A stretch of 64,000 nucleotides of DNA from Streptomyces sp. NBC_01235 (GTDB lineage: Bacteria; Actinomycetota; Actinomycetes; Streptomycetales; Streptomycetaceae). The position numbers were made by a program, and so were the translations under genes. How positions within the stretch are numbered: the first letter of the stretch is position 1; each line of letters opens with the position of its first letter. Shown piece by piece: positions 18,162-27,088 of the stretch. The stretch is taken from positions 7,936,001 through 8,000,000 of the forward strand of contig NZ_CP108513.1 of NCBI RefSeq assembly GCF_035989285.1, given 5' to 3'. The notes under the pieces were generated by a model that had not been told where the DNA came from, ran no database searches, and worked only from the letters and a program-made list of their open reading frames with translations.

Positions 18162-19361
18162 TCAGGGCCGGTCCACCTCGGCCCGCAGCGCGTTGTAGCC
18201 GGCGAAGGCCGAGTCCACGTCGGCGCGGGTCAGACCGTACCGGGCCAGGTCGTAGCTGTGCGGCCGGGCGCCCTTGGGCCGGGCGGCGACCTCGGGCAGC
18301 CGCGCGGCGTCGGCGTCGGTCCAGCGGGCGCCGATGGCGTCGTAGAGCTTCGGGGCACCGGTGGCCGGGTCGGAGCCGAGCCAGGAGTACGGGACGTCCA
18401 CGACCGTCCCGGGAGGAAGGGCGGCACGGGCCGCGAGGCCGCGCCGCACGGAGCGGCTCAGCAGGTCGAGCCAGGTGGCTCCGAGACCGGGCAGGTCGAG
18501 GGGGCGCAGGGTGATGGCCATCCCGTGCTCGATCAGGCTGCAGAACGAGGCCACGACGGCGGCCGGGTCGCGGTGGGTCCACACGAGCGTGGCGTCGGGG
18601 AAGACCTCCAGCAGGGCGTCGAGGTTCTCGGTGTGCAACGGGGACTTCAGCACCCAACGGCGGCGGGGCCGGCCGTACTGGAGCACCTGGTAGATCTGCT
18701 TGAGGTACGCGTAGTCGGGGACGAAGTCCCGCTCGTCGAGCGCGGCCCGGTAGGCGGGGATCCGGGCCTGGGACAGCGGCATGATGGTGTGCGGGAGGGC
18801 GAAGGTGCACTCCTCGGGGCCCTCGGCGGTCATGGGGTGGATGTCGCGGTAGCGCGGCGAGAACAGGTTGATGCCGCCGACCATCATGCGCGCGGCGGTG
18901 ACCGCCTTCCTGCGCCGCTCGGGCGAGCCCTGAAGGTCCGGTGTCAGTAACTCCCACAACCGGGGACATCGGTGCTGCTCGGAGAGGGACAGCACCCCGT
19001 GGGTGAGGGTGGTGGCGGTGCGCGGCAGGCCCACCACGAACACCGGCCGCTCGATGGGCTCCCGGGCGATGTCGGGGTGCTCGGCGATCAGCCGCCGGAC
19101 CCGGGCGCGGTTGGCGAGATGCCTGCGGACGTGGCCCTGCGCGGACCACCAGCCGACCGGCGTGAGGTTCTCGTCCCGGGACCAGTGGCGCAGCAGCAGC
19201 CGGAAGTCGTCGACGAACCGCTCGTCCCCGTCCCCGTCCCCGTCCGCCGTTCCGGCCCCGGCGAGGAGACGGTCGAAGACGCGGTCGGGGGTGCGACGGG
19301 AGCCGTGACCCGGCCGCAGCAGCAGGTTGGCCAGGGTGAGGGCGAGCGGGGGTGAGGACAT
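18162..19361 (-). CDS. Sulfotransferase family protein
   Basis: This 399-residue PAPS-dependent sulfotransferase-fold protein has the 5'-phosphosulfate loop VFVVGLPRTATTLTHG near residue 107 and the 3'-phosphate motif LVWTHRDPAAVVASFCSL near residue 260. ECTFALPHTIMPL and WVLKSPLHTENL are conserved in the same family. It should transfer sulfate from PAPS to an unknown acceptor in the cytoplasm. ATG 19361 is preceded by GGAAGGG. It is encoded between GH12 and GH31 genes of the xyloglucan island but no LacI-type operator precedes it, so it may be a passenger. A short acidic Asp/Gly run (about residues 38-47) comes from a GTCCCC repeat. The acceptor cannot be predicted. Confidence 0.85.
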   Translation of the reverse strand: MSSPPLALTLANLLLRPGHGSRRTPDRVFDRLLAGAGTADGDGDGDERFVDDFRLLLRHWSRDENLTPVGWWSAQGHVRRHLANRARVRRLIAEHPDIAREPIERPVFVVGLPRTATTLTHGVLSLSEQHRCPRLWELLTPDLQGSPERRRKAVTAARMMVGGINLFSPRYRDIHPMTAEGPEECTFALPHTIMPLSQARIPAYRAALDERDFVPDYAYLKQIYQVLQYGRPRRRWVLKSPLHTENLDALLEVFPDATLVWTHRDPAAVVASFCSLIEHGMAITLRPLDLPGLGATWLDLLSRSVRRGLAARAALPPGTVVDVPYSWLGSDPATGAPKLYDAIGARWTDADAARLPEVAARPKGARPHSYDLARYGLTRADVDSAFAGYNALRAEVDRP

Positions 19362-19467
19362 GGGCGAACACCCTTCGGAGGGGACGGGCAGTGGACGGGT
19401 GGTCCCTTACCCAGCCAACTGCCGTTCCGCTCCCAGGAGTTCATATGAAACCAAGCTTTAACCGGCC

Positions 19468-21510
19468 CTACTCGGCCACCGGCAGCCGTGCCCCGTCCCG
19501 CAGGAACAGCGGGAGGCGGTCCAGCGGGGCGTCGACCGTCACGGTCGTACCACCCTCGTACGTCTCACCCGTCCACGCGTCCGTCCAGGTCGCGCCCGCC
19601 GGGAGGTAGGCCGTGCGGGCCGTGGCGCCCGCCGCCAGCACCGGGGCGACGAGCAGATCCCGGCCGAAGAGGTAGGAGTCGTCGACGGACCAGGTCGCGG
19701 CGTCGTCCGGGAACTCAAGGAACAGCGGCCGCATGGGCGGCAGCCCCTCCTCGTGGGCCTCCCGCATGACCTTCAGGACGTACGGCCTGAGGCGCTCGCG
19801 CAGCCGCAGGTACTTCTCCAGGACCGCTCCGGCCCGCTCGCCGTACGACCACACCTCGTTCGGGCCGCCGGTCATGTCCGGGCCCAGCGGCATGCCCGGG
19901 TCACGGAAGCCGTGCAGGCGCATCAGCGGGGACAGCGCGCCGAACTGGAACCAGCGGACCATCACCTCCTGGTACGCCGGATCGCCGGGGTCGCCGCCGT
20001 GGAAGCCGCCGATGTCCGTGTTCCACCACGGGATGCCGGACAGGGCCGTGTTCAGACCCGCCGCGATCTGACGGCGCAGGGTCGCGAAGTCGGTGCCGAT
20101 GTCACCGGACCACAGGGCGGCGCCGTAGCGCTGACTGCCCGCCCACGCCGAGCGGTTGAGGCTGATGATCTCCTCCTCGCCGGACGCGCGCAGCCCCTCG
20201 TAGAACGTGCGGGCGTTCTCCGCCGGGTAGATGTTGCCGACCTCCAGACCCGGACCCGCCCAGTAGCGCAGGTTCTCCTGGAAGCCAGGCTTCAGCTCGG
20301 GCTCGCAGGCGTCCAGCCAGAACGCCGTGATGCCGTACGGGGCAAGGTAGTTGTCCCGGATCTTCGACCACACGAACTCACGGGCGTCGGGGTTCGTCGC
20401 GTCGTAGAAGGCCACCTGGACCGTCGAGGCGACCCCCTTGTCCGGCCAGTCGGCGTGCGCCATCGGACTGTACTGGGTGCCGATGAAGTAGCCGCGCTGC
20501 TCCATCACCGGGTGGTTCTCGCTCAGCGGCGACACCGACGGCCAGACGCTCACCACCAACTTGACGCCCAGCTCGTCCAGTTCACGGACCATCGCCGCGG
20601 GGTCGGGCCACTCGGCCGGGTCGAACTTCCACTCGCCGAGGTGCGTCCAGTGGAAGAAGTCGCAGACGATGACGTCCAGGGGCAGCCCCCGGCGCTTGTA
20701 CTCCCGTGCCACGGCGAGGAGTTCGTCCTGGGTGCGATAGCGCAGTTTGCACTGCCAGAAGCCCGCCGCCCACTCCGGCAGCATCGGGGTGCGGCCGGTG
20801 GCCGCGCTGTAGCGGCGCTGGGCGTCGGCGGGGGCTCCCGCGGTGATCCAGTAGTCGATCTGCCGGGCCGAGTCCGCCACCCAGCGGGTACCGTTCCCGG
20901 CCAGCTCCACCCGCCCGATCGCCGGGTTGTTCCACAGCAGCGTGTAGCCGCGGCTGGAGGTGAGCACCGGGATGCCGACCTCGGCGTTGCGCTGGACCAG
21001 GTCCAGGACCAGCCCCTTCTGGTCCAGCCGGCCGTGCTGGTGCTGCCCGAGGCCGTACAGCTTCTCGTCGTCGTACGCGGCGAAGCGCTGCTCCAGGCGG
21101 TGGTGGCCGTTGCCGACCGCCGTGTAGAGACGCGAGCCCGGCCACCAGAAGTGGGCGCGCTCCTCGGCCAGGATCTCCGTACCGTCGTCCGTGCGCAGGA
21201 AACGGATCAGGCCCTCTGCGGAAACCTCGACGGTCAGCGCGCCGACCGTCAACTGCCCTTCGCCGTCGCCGACCTTGACGCTGCTCTCGGTGGCCGGCGG
21301 CTCGTCGAGCAGTGCCCCCGGCAGCCCCTCGAGAATCGGCCCGCCGAGCCGGGCGCGCACCCGGACGGCATCCGGGCCCCAGGGCTCGACCCGCAGGGTC
21401 TCCTGACGGCCGCTCCACTCCAGCGCGCCGCCGCGCTCACGGAAGGTGCCGACCGTGGGCGAGGACTGCGCGAGACTGACCTGAGGCTGGTTTTCGGCGG
21501 GCTGGTTCAT
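19468..21510 (-). CDS. GH31 alpha-xylosidase-type hydrolase
   Basis: This 680-residue family 31 enzyme has an N-terminal beta-sandwich (about 1-230), a TIM barrel with the nucleophile Asp at about 400 in AFWLDACEPEL and the acid/base Asp at about 470 in LWSGDIGTD, and C-terminal beta domains. The wide, aromatic-rich site (VCDFFHWTHLGEW) resembles alpha-xylosidases more than alpha-glucosidases. There is no signal peptide, so it is cytoplasmic. The ATG at 21510 has AAGGAGC upstream; an alternative start at 21567 has none. It lies 100 bases downstream of lacI in the same direction and may be cotranscribed. In the xyloglucan pathway it would release xylose from the non-reducing end, alternating with the GH3 enzyme. 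Confidence 0.88.
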   Translation of the reverse strand: MNQPAENQPQVSLAQSSPTVGTFRERGGALEWSGRQETLRVEPWGPDAVRVRARLGGPILEGLPGALLDEPPATESSVKVGDGEGQLTVGALTVEVSAEGLIRFLRTDDGTEILAEERAHFWWPGSRLYTAVGNGHHRLEQRFAAYDDEKLYGLGQHQHGRLDQKGLVLDLVQRNAEVGIPVLTSSRGYTLLWNNPAIGRVELAGNGTRWVADSARQIDYWITAGAPADAQRRYSAATGRTPMLPEWAAGFWQCKLRYRTQDELLAVAREYKRRGLPLDVIVCDFFHWTHLGEWKFDPAEWPDPAAMVRELDELGVKLVVSVWPSVSPLSENHPVMEQRGYFIGTQYSPMAHADWPDKGVASTVQVAFYDATNPDAREFVWSKIRDNYLAPYGITAFWLDACEPELKPGFQENLRYWAGPGLEVGNIYPAENARTFYEGLRASGEEEIISLNRSAWAGSQRYGAALWSGDIGTDFATLRRQIAAGLNTALSGIPWWNTDIGGFHGGDPGDPAYQEVMVRWFQFGALSPLMRLHGFRDPGMPLGPDMTGGPNEVWSYGERAGAVLEKYLRLRERLRPYVLKVMREAHEEGLPPMRPLFLEFPDDAATWSVDDSYLFGRDLLVAPVLAAGATARTAYLPAGATWTDAWTGETYEGGTTVTVDAPLDRLPLFLRDGARLPVAE

Positions 21511-21610
21511 GTGGGGTGCTCCTTGAAGGAGTAAGGAGTGCAGACATGGCGGTGCCCCGGAGGGCACGACAGCGAGAAAGCAGGGGTGTGGCAGGAGGCG
21601 AGAGGGTGGA

Positions 21611-22624
21611 TCAGGAGGCGGTGGGGGCCGGTCCCGTGCTCGCCCGGACCGTCAACTCGGGTGCGATCAGCACGACTTCGTCGCTGCCGTGCCCGTCCAG
21701 CTTGGCCACGAGGCGTTCCACCGCGTGGCGGCCCATCTCCTGGGCGGGGATGGCGACCGACGTCAGCCGTACCGAGGCCTGGACGGCGACCTGGTCGGGG
21801 CAGATCGCCACCACCGACACGTCCTCCGGCACGGCCCGGCCCTGTTGCCGCAGCAGCGCGAGCAGTGGCTCGACCGCCGCCTCGTTCTGCACGACGAACC
21901 CGGTGGTGCCCGGACGCTCGTCGAGGACCCGGGCCAGGGTCACGGCCATCGCGTCGTACCCGCCCTCGCACGGGCGGTGCAGCAGCCTGAGGCCCAACTC
22001 CCTGGCCCGGTACCGGAGTCCGTCGAGTGTGCGCTCGGCGAACCCGGTGTGCCGTTCGTAGACCGCCGGGGCCTCGCCGATGACAGCGATGTCGCGGTGG
22101 CCCAGCGTCGCCAGGTGCTCCACGCACAGCGCGCCGGTCGCCGCGAAGTCCAGGTCGACACAGGTCAGGCCGGAGGTGTCGGCGGGCAGCCCGATCAGCA
22201 CGGACGGCTGATCGGTGGAGCGCAGCAGCGGCAGCCGCTCGTCGTCCAGTTCGACGTCCATCAGGATCATCGCGTCGGCGAGCCCGCTGCCGGTGACGCG
22301 GCGCACGGCGTCGGGACCCTCCTCGCCGGTGAGCAGCAGGACGTCGTACCCGTGTGTGCGCGCCGTGGTGGCCACCGCGATGGCGATCTCCATCATCACC
22401 GGCACGTACATGTCGGTGCGCAGCGGGATCATCAGCGCGATGATGTTCGACTTGCTGCTGGCCAGGGCGCGCGCACCCGCGTTCGGGTGGTAGCCGAGGT
22501 CCCGGATGCTCTGCTCGACCCGCTGCCGGGTGGTCGTGGAGATGGACCGCTTGCCACTGAGGACATAGCTCACCGTGCTCGCCGAGACTCCGGCGTGCTG
22601 GGCGACCTCGGCGAGGGTGACCAT
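21611..22624 (-). CDS. LacI-family transcriptional repressor of the island
   Basis: This 337-residue regulator has a helix-turn-helix at residues 2-25 (TLAEVAQHAGVSASTVSYVL), a hinge helix (ARALASS) and a periplasmic-binding-like effector domain with the usual SNIIALMIP start. The ATG at 22624 is chosen because GGAG lies 6 bases before it; the upstream TTG at 22636 is weaker. A palindrome GAAGCGCTTC lies 20-29 bases upstream of the start, implying autoregulation, and further copies precede GH12, GH3 and the transporter operon. The inducer is probably a sugar released from xyloglucan. It is the only transcription factor in the island. Confidence 0.92.
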   Translation of the reverse strand: MVTLAEVAQHAGVSASTVSYVLSGKRSISTTTRQRVEQSIRDLGYHPNAGARALASSKSNIIALMIPLRTDMYVPVMMEIAIAVATTARTHGYDVLLLTGEEGPDAVRRVTGSGLADAMILMDVELDDERLPLLRSTDQPSVLIGLPADTSGLTCVDLDFAATGALCVEHLATLGHRDIAVIGEAPAVYERHTGFAERTLDGLRYRARELGLRLLHRPCEGGYDAMAVTLARVLDERPGTTGFVVQNEAAVEPLLALLRQQGRAVPEDVSVVAICPDQVAVQASVRLTSVAIPAQEMGRHAVERLVAKLDGHGSDEVVLIAPELTVRASTGPAPTAS

Positions 22625-22640
22625 CCAGCTCTCCAAGTTT

Positions 22641-22657
22641 TGTGAAGCGCTTCGACA
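22641..22657. promoter_or_regulatory. LacI-type operator before lacI
   Basis: TGTGAAGCGCTTCGACA carries the perfect core GAAGCGCTTC at 22644-22653 with one degenerate outer half. It lies within the region just upstream of the regulator gene, so binding would give negative feedback. Confidence 0.78.
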
Positions 22658-22728
22658 GTGCGCATGACGAACAGGTGCGGGTGAGGGTGGTTCGACAGTA
22701 GCTCTAGCAGGGGTGGGTGTCCATAGGT

Positions 22729-22746
22729 TGTCGAAGCGCTTCGACA
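22729..22746. promoter_or_regulatory. LacI-type operator before the second GH12 gene
   Basis: TGTCGAAGCGCTTCGACA is an 18-bp perfect palindrome, the longest copy in the window and a good guess at the full consensus. It lies 100 bases before the GH12 start. A half-site TTCGACA also occurs at 22691-22697. Confidence 0.88.
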
Positions 22747-22845
22747 GCGAGTTGTGGGGGATTGGTGGAGAAGGCTACGGCAACCTTTTCCGGCCCGGAG
22801 GCCACTGGAGTCACGTAAGCATGATCCGCCCTCGGAAGGACCCCC

Positions 22846-23655
22846 ATGCAGCACCGTCGTCCCCGCCTGTCGAAGAAGGCCAGGGTGATCACCGCCGCCG
22901 CGGTCGCCCTCGCGGCCGCCGCCGGCGTCACCGTCGCCCAGGCGGGCGAGTCGAGCAAGAAGTGCACGGCCTTCGACACGGTCACGCTCGGCAAGTACTA
23001 CGTCAACAACAACCTCTGGGGTCAGGACAAGGGCACCGGCAGCCAGTGCGTCTGGGACAACTCCGCGGGCGGGAACACCATCTCCTGGGGGACCGGCTAC
23101 ACCTGGGCCAACAGCGCCAAGGGCACCGACTCGGACGTGAAGTCGTACGCCTCCACCGTCCTCGGCTGGCACTGGGGCTGGAAGGTCGACAAGGCGAAGA
23201 CGGGTCTGCCGATCAAGGTCGGCGACCGCAAGAAGGTGACGGCGAGCTGGGAGTTCTCGCTGCCGTCCAACCCCGGAACCATGAACGTCGCCTACGACCT
23301 GTGGCTTCACACCAAGAACACCGCGGACTGGCAGGACCAGCCCACCGACGAGATCATGATCTGGGTCAACCGCCAGGGCGGCGCGGGCCCGCTGGGCACC
23401 AAGTACGGCAGCGTCAGCCTGGACGGCGCGATGTGGGACATCTACCAGGGTGACATCGGCTGGAAGGTGTACTCCTTCGTCCGCCGCACCAACACCACCA
23501 AGGCCACCCTCAACCTGGACGACTTCACCCAGGCACTCGTTCGGCGCAAGCTGCTGAGCAACGACAAGTACGTCTCCGGCATCGAGTCCGGCACCGAGGT
23601 GTTCAAGGGCACGGGCCGCCTGGACACGAAGTCGTACGCGGTCAGCATCGGCTGA
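22846..23655 (+). CDS. Secreted GH12 endoglucanase/xyloglucanase, second copy
   Basis: This 269-residue family 12 protein has a Sec signal peptide (about 1-30, basic start and Ala-rich core). The nucleophile Glu is at about 169 in TDEIMIWVN and the acid/base Glu most likely at about 251 in SGTEVFKG. It is only distantly similar to the GH12 protein at 17363 and more Trp-rich near the cleft (GYTWANS, WHWGWK), so this is not a recent duplication. It is transcribed divergently from lacI behind the 18-bp operator and probably initiates extracellular xyloglucan attack. Confidence 0.88.
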   Translation: MQHRRPRLSKKARVITAAAVALAAAAGVTVAQAGESSKKCTAFDTVTLGKYYVNNNLWGQDKGTGSQCVWDNSAGGNTISWGTGYTWANSAKGTDSDVKSYASTVLGWHWGWKVDKAKTGLPIKVGDRKKVTASWEFSLPSNPGTMNVAYDLWLHTKNTADWQDQPTDEIMIWVNRQGGAGPLGTKYGSVSLDGAMWDIYQGDIGWKVYSFVRRTNTTKATLNLDDFTQALVRRKLLSNDKYVSGIESGTEVFKGTGRLDTKSYAVSIG

Positions 23656-23766
23656 ACCGGCTCGCGAGGGGTGGCGGGGTCATCCCGGATCGGGTACCAA
23701 CGATCGGGTAGCACCCATCGGTAACCAATGTGGTCCGAGATCCCGATTCGCGGCGAGGTGAGCCTC

Positions 23767-25704
23767 ATGTCCGCACCACCCCTCAAGAAACCCACCGTCA
23801 CCGAGCGTGAGGCCCGCCAGGTCGCCGAGGCCGCCCGGGAGCAGGACTGGCGCAAGCCGAGCTTCGCCAAGGAACTGTTCCTGGGCCGCTTCCGGCTCGA
23901 CCTGATCCACCCCCACCCGCTCCCCTCCGACGAGGCCGTCCGGCGCGGCGAGCAGTTCCTGGCGAAACTCCGCGACTTCTGCGAGACGCAGGTGGACGCG
24001 GCCCGCATCGAGCGCGAGGCCCGCATCCCCGACGAGGTCGTGGGCGGGCTCAAGGACCTCGGCGCCCTCGGCATGAAGATCGACCCCAAGTACGGCGGCC
24101 TCGGCCTGACCCAGGTGTACTACAACAAGGCGCTGGCCCTGGTCGGCTCGGCCAGCCCGGCGGTCGGCGTGCTGCTGTCGGCGCACCAGTCGATCGGCGT
24201 ACCGCAGCCGCTGAAGCTGTTCGGCACCGAAGAGCAGAAGCAGCGGTTCCTGCCGCGCTGCGCGACCACCGCCATCAGCGCCTTCCTCCTCACCGAACCG
24301 GACGTCGGCTCCGACCCGGCCCGCCTCGCGACGAGCGCGGTGCCCGACGGCGACGACTACGTCCTCGACGGCGTGAAGCTGTGGACGACGAACGGCGTGG
24401 TCGCCGACCTGCTGGTGGTCATGGCCCGGGTCCCGAAGAGCGAAGGGCACAAGGGCGGCATCACCGCCTTCGTCGTGGAGACGGACTCGCCCGGCATCAC
24501 CGTCGAGAACCGCAACGCCTTCATGGGCCTGCGGGGCATCGAGAACGGCGTCACCCGCTTCCACCAGGTCCGGGTACCGGCCGCGAACCGCGTCGGCCCC
24601 GAGGGCGCGGGCCTGAAGATCGCGCTGACCACCCTCAACACCGGCCGGCTCTCGCTGCCCGCGTCCTGCGTGGCCGCAGGCAAGTGGTGTCTGAAGATCG
24701 CCCGCGAATGGTCGGCGGCCCGTGAGCAGTGGGGCAAGCCCCTCGCCCACCACGAGGCGGTCGGCGCGAAGATCAGCTTCATCGCGGCGACGACCTTCGC
24801 CCTGGAGGCGGTGCTCGACCTCTCCTCGCAGATGGCCGACGAGGACCGCAACGACATCCGCATCGAGGGCGCGCTGGCCAAGCTCATCGCCTCCGAGATG
24901 GGCTGGCGCATGGCCGACGAACTGGTCCAGATCCGCGGCGGCCGGGGCTTCGAGACGGCGGAGTCGCTCGCCGCCCGGGGCGAGCGGGCGGTCCCCGCCG
25001 AACAGGTCCTGCGCGACCTGCGGATCAACCGCATCTTCGAGGGCTCGACGGAGATCATGCACCTCCTCATCGCCCGCGAGGCCGTCGACGCCCACCTCAC
25101 GGTCGCCGGCGACCTCATCGACCCCGACAAGTCCCTCCAGGACAAGGCGAAGGCAGGCGCGAACGCCGGCGTCTTCTACGCCAAGTGGCTCCCGAAACTG
25201 GTCGCGGGACCGGGCCAGCTTCCGTCGTCGTACGGTGAGTTCAAGCACGCGGGCGTCGACCTCTCCCCGCACCTGCGCCACGTCGAGCGGCATGCGCGCA
25301 AGCTCGCCCGCTCCACCTTCTACGCCATGTCCCGCTGGCAGGGCCGGATGGAGACCAAGCAGGGCTTCCTCGGCCGGATCGTGGACATCGGCGCGGAGCT
25401 GTTCGCCATGAGCGCGGCCTGTGTGCGCGCCGAACTGCTGCGCTCGCGCGGCGAGCACGGCCGCGAGGCCTACCAGCTCGCCGACGCCTTCTGCCGCCAG
25501 TCCCGCATCCGCGTCGACGAGCTCTTCAGCCGCCTGTGGAGCAACACCGACGAGCTGGACCGGAAGGTCGTCAAGGGCGTCATGGCGGGCGCCTACGAGT
25601 GGCTGGAACAGGGCATCGTCGACCTGTCGGGGGAGGGCCCCTGGATCGCCGACGCCACACCGGGACCGAGCGAGAAGGAGAACGTGCACCGCCCGATCAG
25701 GTGA
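23767..25704 (+). CDS. Acyl-CoA dehydrogenase, long form
   Basis: This 645-residue FAD-dependent acyl-CoA dehydrogenase oxidises acyl-CoA to the trans-2-enoyl-CoA. The core (about 60-440) has the N-terminal helical domain, the FAD/substrate beta domain (FLLTEPDVGSDPARL, KLWTTNG) and the helical domain ending in FEGSTEIMHL, whose Glu is the usual catalytic base. About 190 extra C-terminal residues give the VLCAD/ACAD9-like length. ATG 23767 follows GAGGTGAG by 4 bases. The upstream 110 bases contain the direct repeat GATCGGGTA twice, a possible regulator site. It is not part of the sugar island. Chain-length preference is unknown. Confidence 0.9.
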   Translation: MSAPPLKKPTVTEREARQVAEAAREQDWRKPSFAKELFLGRFRLDLIHPHPLPSDEAVRRGEQFLAKLRDFCETQVDAARIEREARIPDEVVGGLKDLGALGMKIDPKYGGLGLTQVYYNKALALVGSASPAVGVLLSAHQSIGVPQPLKLFGTEEQKQRFLPRCATTAISAFLLTEPDVGSDPARLATSAVPDGDDYVLDGVKLWTTNGVVADLLVVMARVPKSEGHKGGITAFVVETDSPGITVENRNAFMGLRGIENGVTRFHQVRVPAANRVGPEGAGLKIALTTLNTGRLSLPASCVAAGKWCLKIAREWSAAREQWGKPLAHHEAVGAKISFIAATTFALEAVLDLSSQMADEDRNDIRIEGALAKLIASEMGWRMADELVQIRGGRGFETAESLAARGERAVPAEQVLRDLRINRIFEGSTEIMHLLIAREAVDAHLTVAGDLIDPDKSLQDKAKAGANAGVFYAKWLPKLVAGPGQLPSSYGEFKHAGVDLSPHLRHVERHARKLARSTFYAMSRWQGRMETKQGFLGRIVDIGAELFAMSAACVRAELLRSRGEHGREAYQLADAFCRQSRIRVDELFSRLWSNTDELDRKVVKGVMAGAYEWLEQGIVDLSGEGPWIADATPGPSEKENVHRPIR

Positions 25705-25726
25705 GGCGTCGCACACACGCCCGACG

Positions 25727-25776
25727 GGTGCCCCCTGTCCCGAGCCCCTCGTGAGAGGGACGAGGAGGGGGCGCCC
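25727..25776. terminator. Hairpin between acyl-CoA dehydrogenase and dxr
   Basis: GGGTGCCCCC..GTCCC pairs with GGGAC..GGGGGCGCCC across 25727-25776 as an imperfect two-part stem. It probably ends the acyl-CoA dehydrogenase transcript. Confidence 0.55.
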
Positions 25777-25813
25777 TGTCCTGCCACCCAGCCGGAGCGG
25801 CAACAATGGGGGG

Positions 25814-27088
25814 ATGAGCGACAGTCCAGCCCCCCGAGGGCTTCCGGCCCGTGCCCTCGCCGACCCGCACCTCGTCTACGACCCGGTCGCGGGCGACGAC
25901 CCCAAGGACGTGGTGATCCTCGGCTCCACCGGTTCGATCGGCACCCAGGCCATCGACCTCGTGCTGCGCAACCCGGACCGCTTCCGGGTGACCGGCCTGT
26001 CCGCCAACGGCGGCCGGGTCGCCCTGCTCGCCGAGCAGGCCCGCCGGCTGCGGGTGCGGACCGTCGCGGTCGCCCGCGAGGACGTCGTCCCCGCGCTGCG
26101 CGAGGCGCTCGCCGCCGAGTACGGGACGGGGGAGCCGCTCCCCGAGATCCTGGCCGGCCCGGACGCGGCCACCCGGCTCGCCGCCTCCGACTGCCACACC
26201 GTGCTGAACGGCATCACCGGCTCCATCGGCCTGGCCCCGACCCTCGCCGCCCTGGAGGCGGGCCGCACCCTCGCGCTCGCCAACAAGGAGTCGCTCATCG
26301 TCGGCGGCCCGCTGGTCAAGGCGCTCGCCGAGCCCGGGCAGATCATTCCGGTGGACTCCGAGCACGCGGCCCTCTTCCAGGCCCTGGCCGCCGGCACCCG
26401 CGCGGACGTCCGCAAGCTGGTCGTCACCGCCTCCGGCGGCCCCTTCCGCGGCCGTACGAAGGAGCAGCTGGCGAACGTCACGGTCGAGGACGCCCTCGCC
26501 CACCCCACCTGGTCCATGGGCCCGGTCATCACGATCAACTCCGCGACCCTGGTCAACAAGGGCCTGGAGGTCATCGAGGCGCACCTCCTCTACGACATTC
26601 CCTTCTCGCGGATTGAGGTGGTCGTGCACCCGCAGTCGTATGTCCACTCGATGGTTGAGTTCACGGACGGATCGACACTGGCCCAGGCGACGCCCCCCGA
26701 CATGCGCGGGCCCATCGCCATCGGCCTCGGCTGGCCCGGGCGCGTCCCGGACGCGGCGCCCGCCTTCGACTGGAGCACGGCGTCGACGTGGGAGTTCTTC
26801 CCGCTCGACAACGAGGCCTTCCCCTCGGTGAACCTCGCCCGGCACGTGGGCGAGCTCGCGGGCACCGCCCCGGCGGTGTTCAATGCCGCAAACGAGGAGT
26901 GCGTGGAGGCGTTCCGCAAGGGCGCGCTCCCGTTCAACGGGATCATGGAGACCATCACCAAGGTCGTGGCGGAACACGACACGCCGGTGACGGGAACTTC
27001 ACTCACGGTGTCGGACGTCCTCGAAGCGGAGACCTGGGCACGGGCCCGGGTCCAGGAACTGACGGCTACCGCGGAGGCGCGTGCATGA
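25814..27088 (+). CDS. dxr: 1-deoxy-D-xylulose 5-phosphate reductoisomerase
   Basis: This 424-residue enzyme of the MEP isoprenoid pathway converts DXP to 2-C-methyl-erythritol 4-phosphate with NADPH in the cytoplasm. Motifs are the NADPH loop [11 protein letters not shown] (about 35), NKESLIVGG, the metal-site [19 protein letters not shown], and the flexible-loop/phosphate segment [21 protein letters not shown]. The first 30 residues are a variable extension common in actinobacteria. ATG 25814 is preceded by a G-run. The stop overlaps the site-2 protease start (ATGA), and ispG follows, an order conserved in actinobacteria. Confidence 0.96.
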   Translation: MSDSPAPRGLPARALADPHLVYDPVAGDDPKDVVILGSTGSIGTQAIDLVLRNPDRFRVTGLSANGGRVALLAEQARRLRVRTVAVAREDVVPALREALAAEYGTGEPLPEILAGPDAATRLAASDCHTVLNGITGSIGLAPTLAALEAGRTLALANKESLIVGGPLVKALAEPGQIIPVDSEHAALFQALAAGTRADVRKLVVTASGGPFRGRTKEQLANVTVEDALAHPTWSMGPVITINSATLVNKGLEVIEAHLLYDIPFSRIEVVVHPQSYVHSMVEFTDGSTLAQATPPDMRGPIAIGLGWPGRVPDAAPAFDWSTASTWEFFPLDNEAFPSVNLARHVGELAGTAPAVFNAANEECVEAFRKGALPFNGIMETITKVVAEHDTPVTGTSLTVSDVLEAETWARARVQELTATAEARA

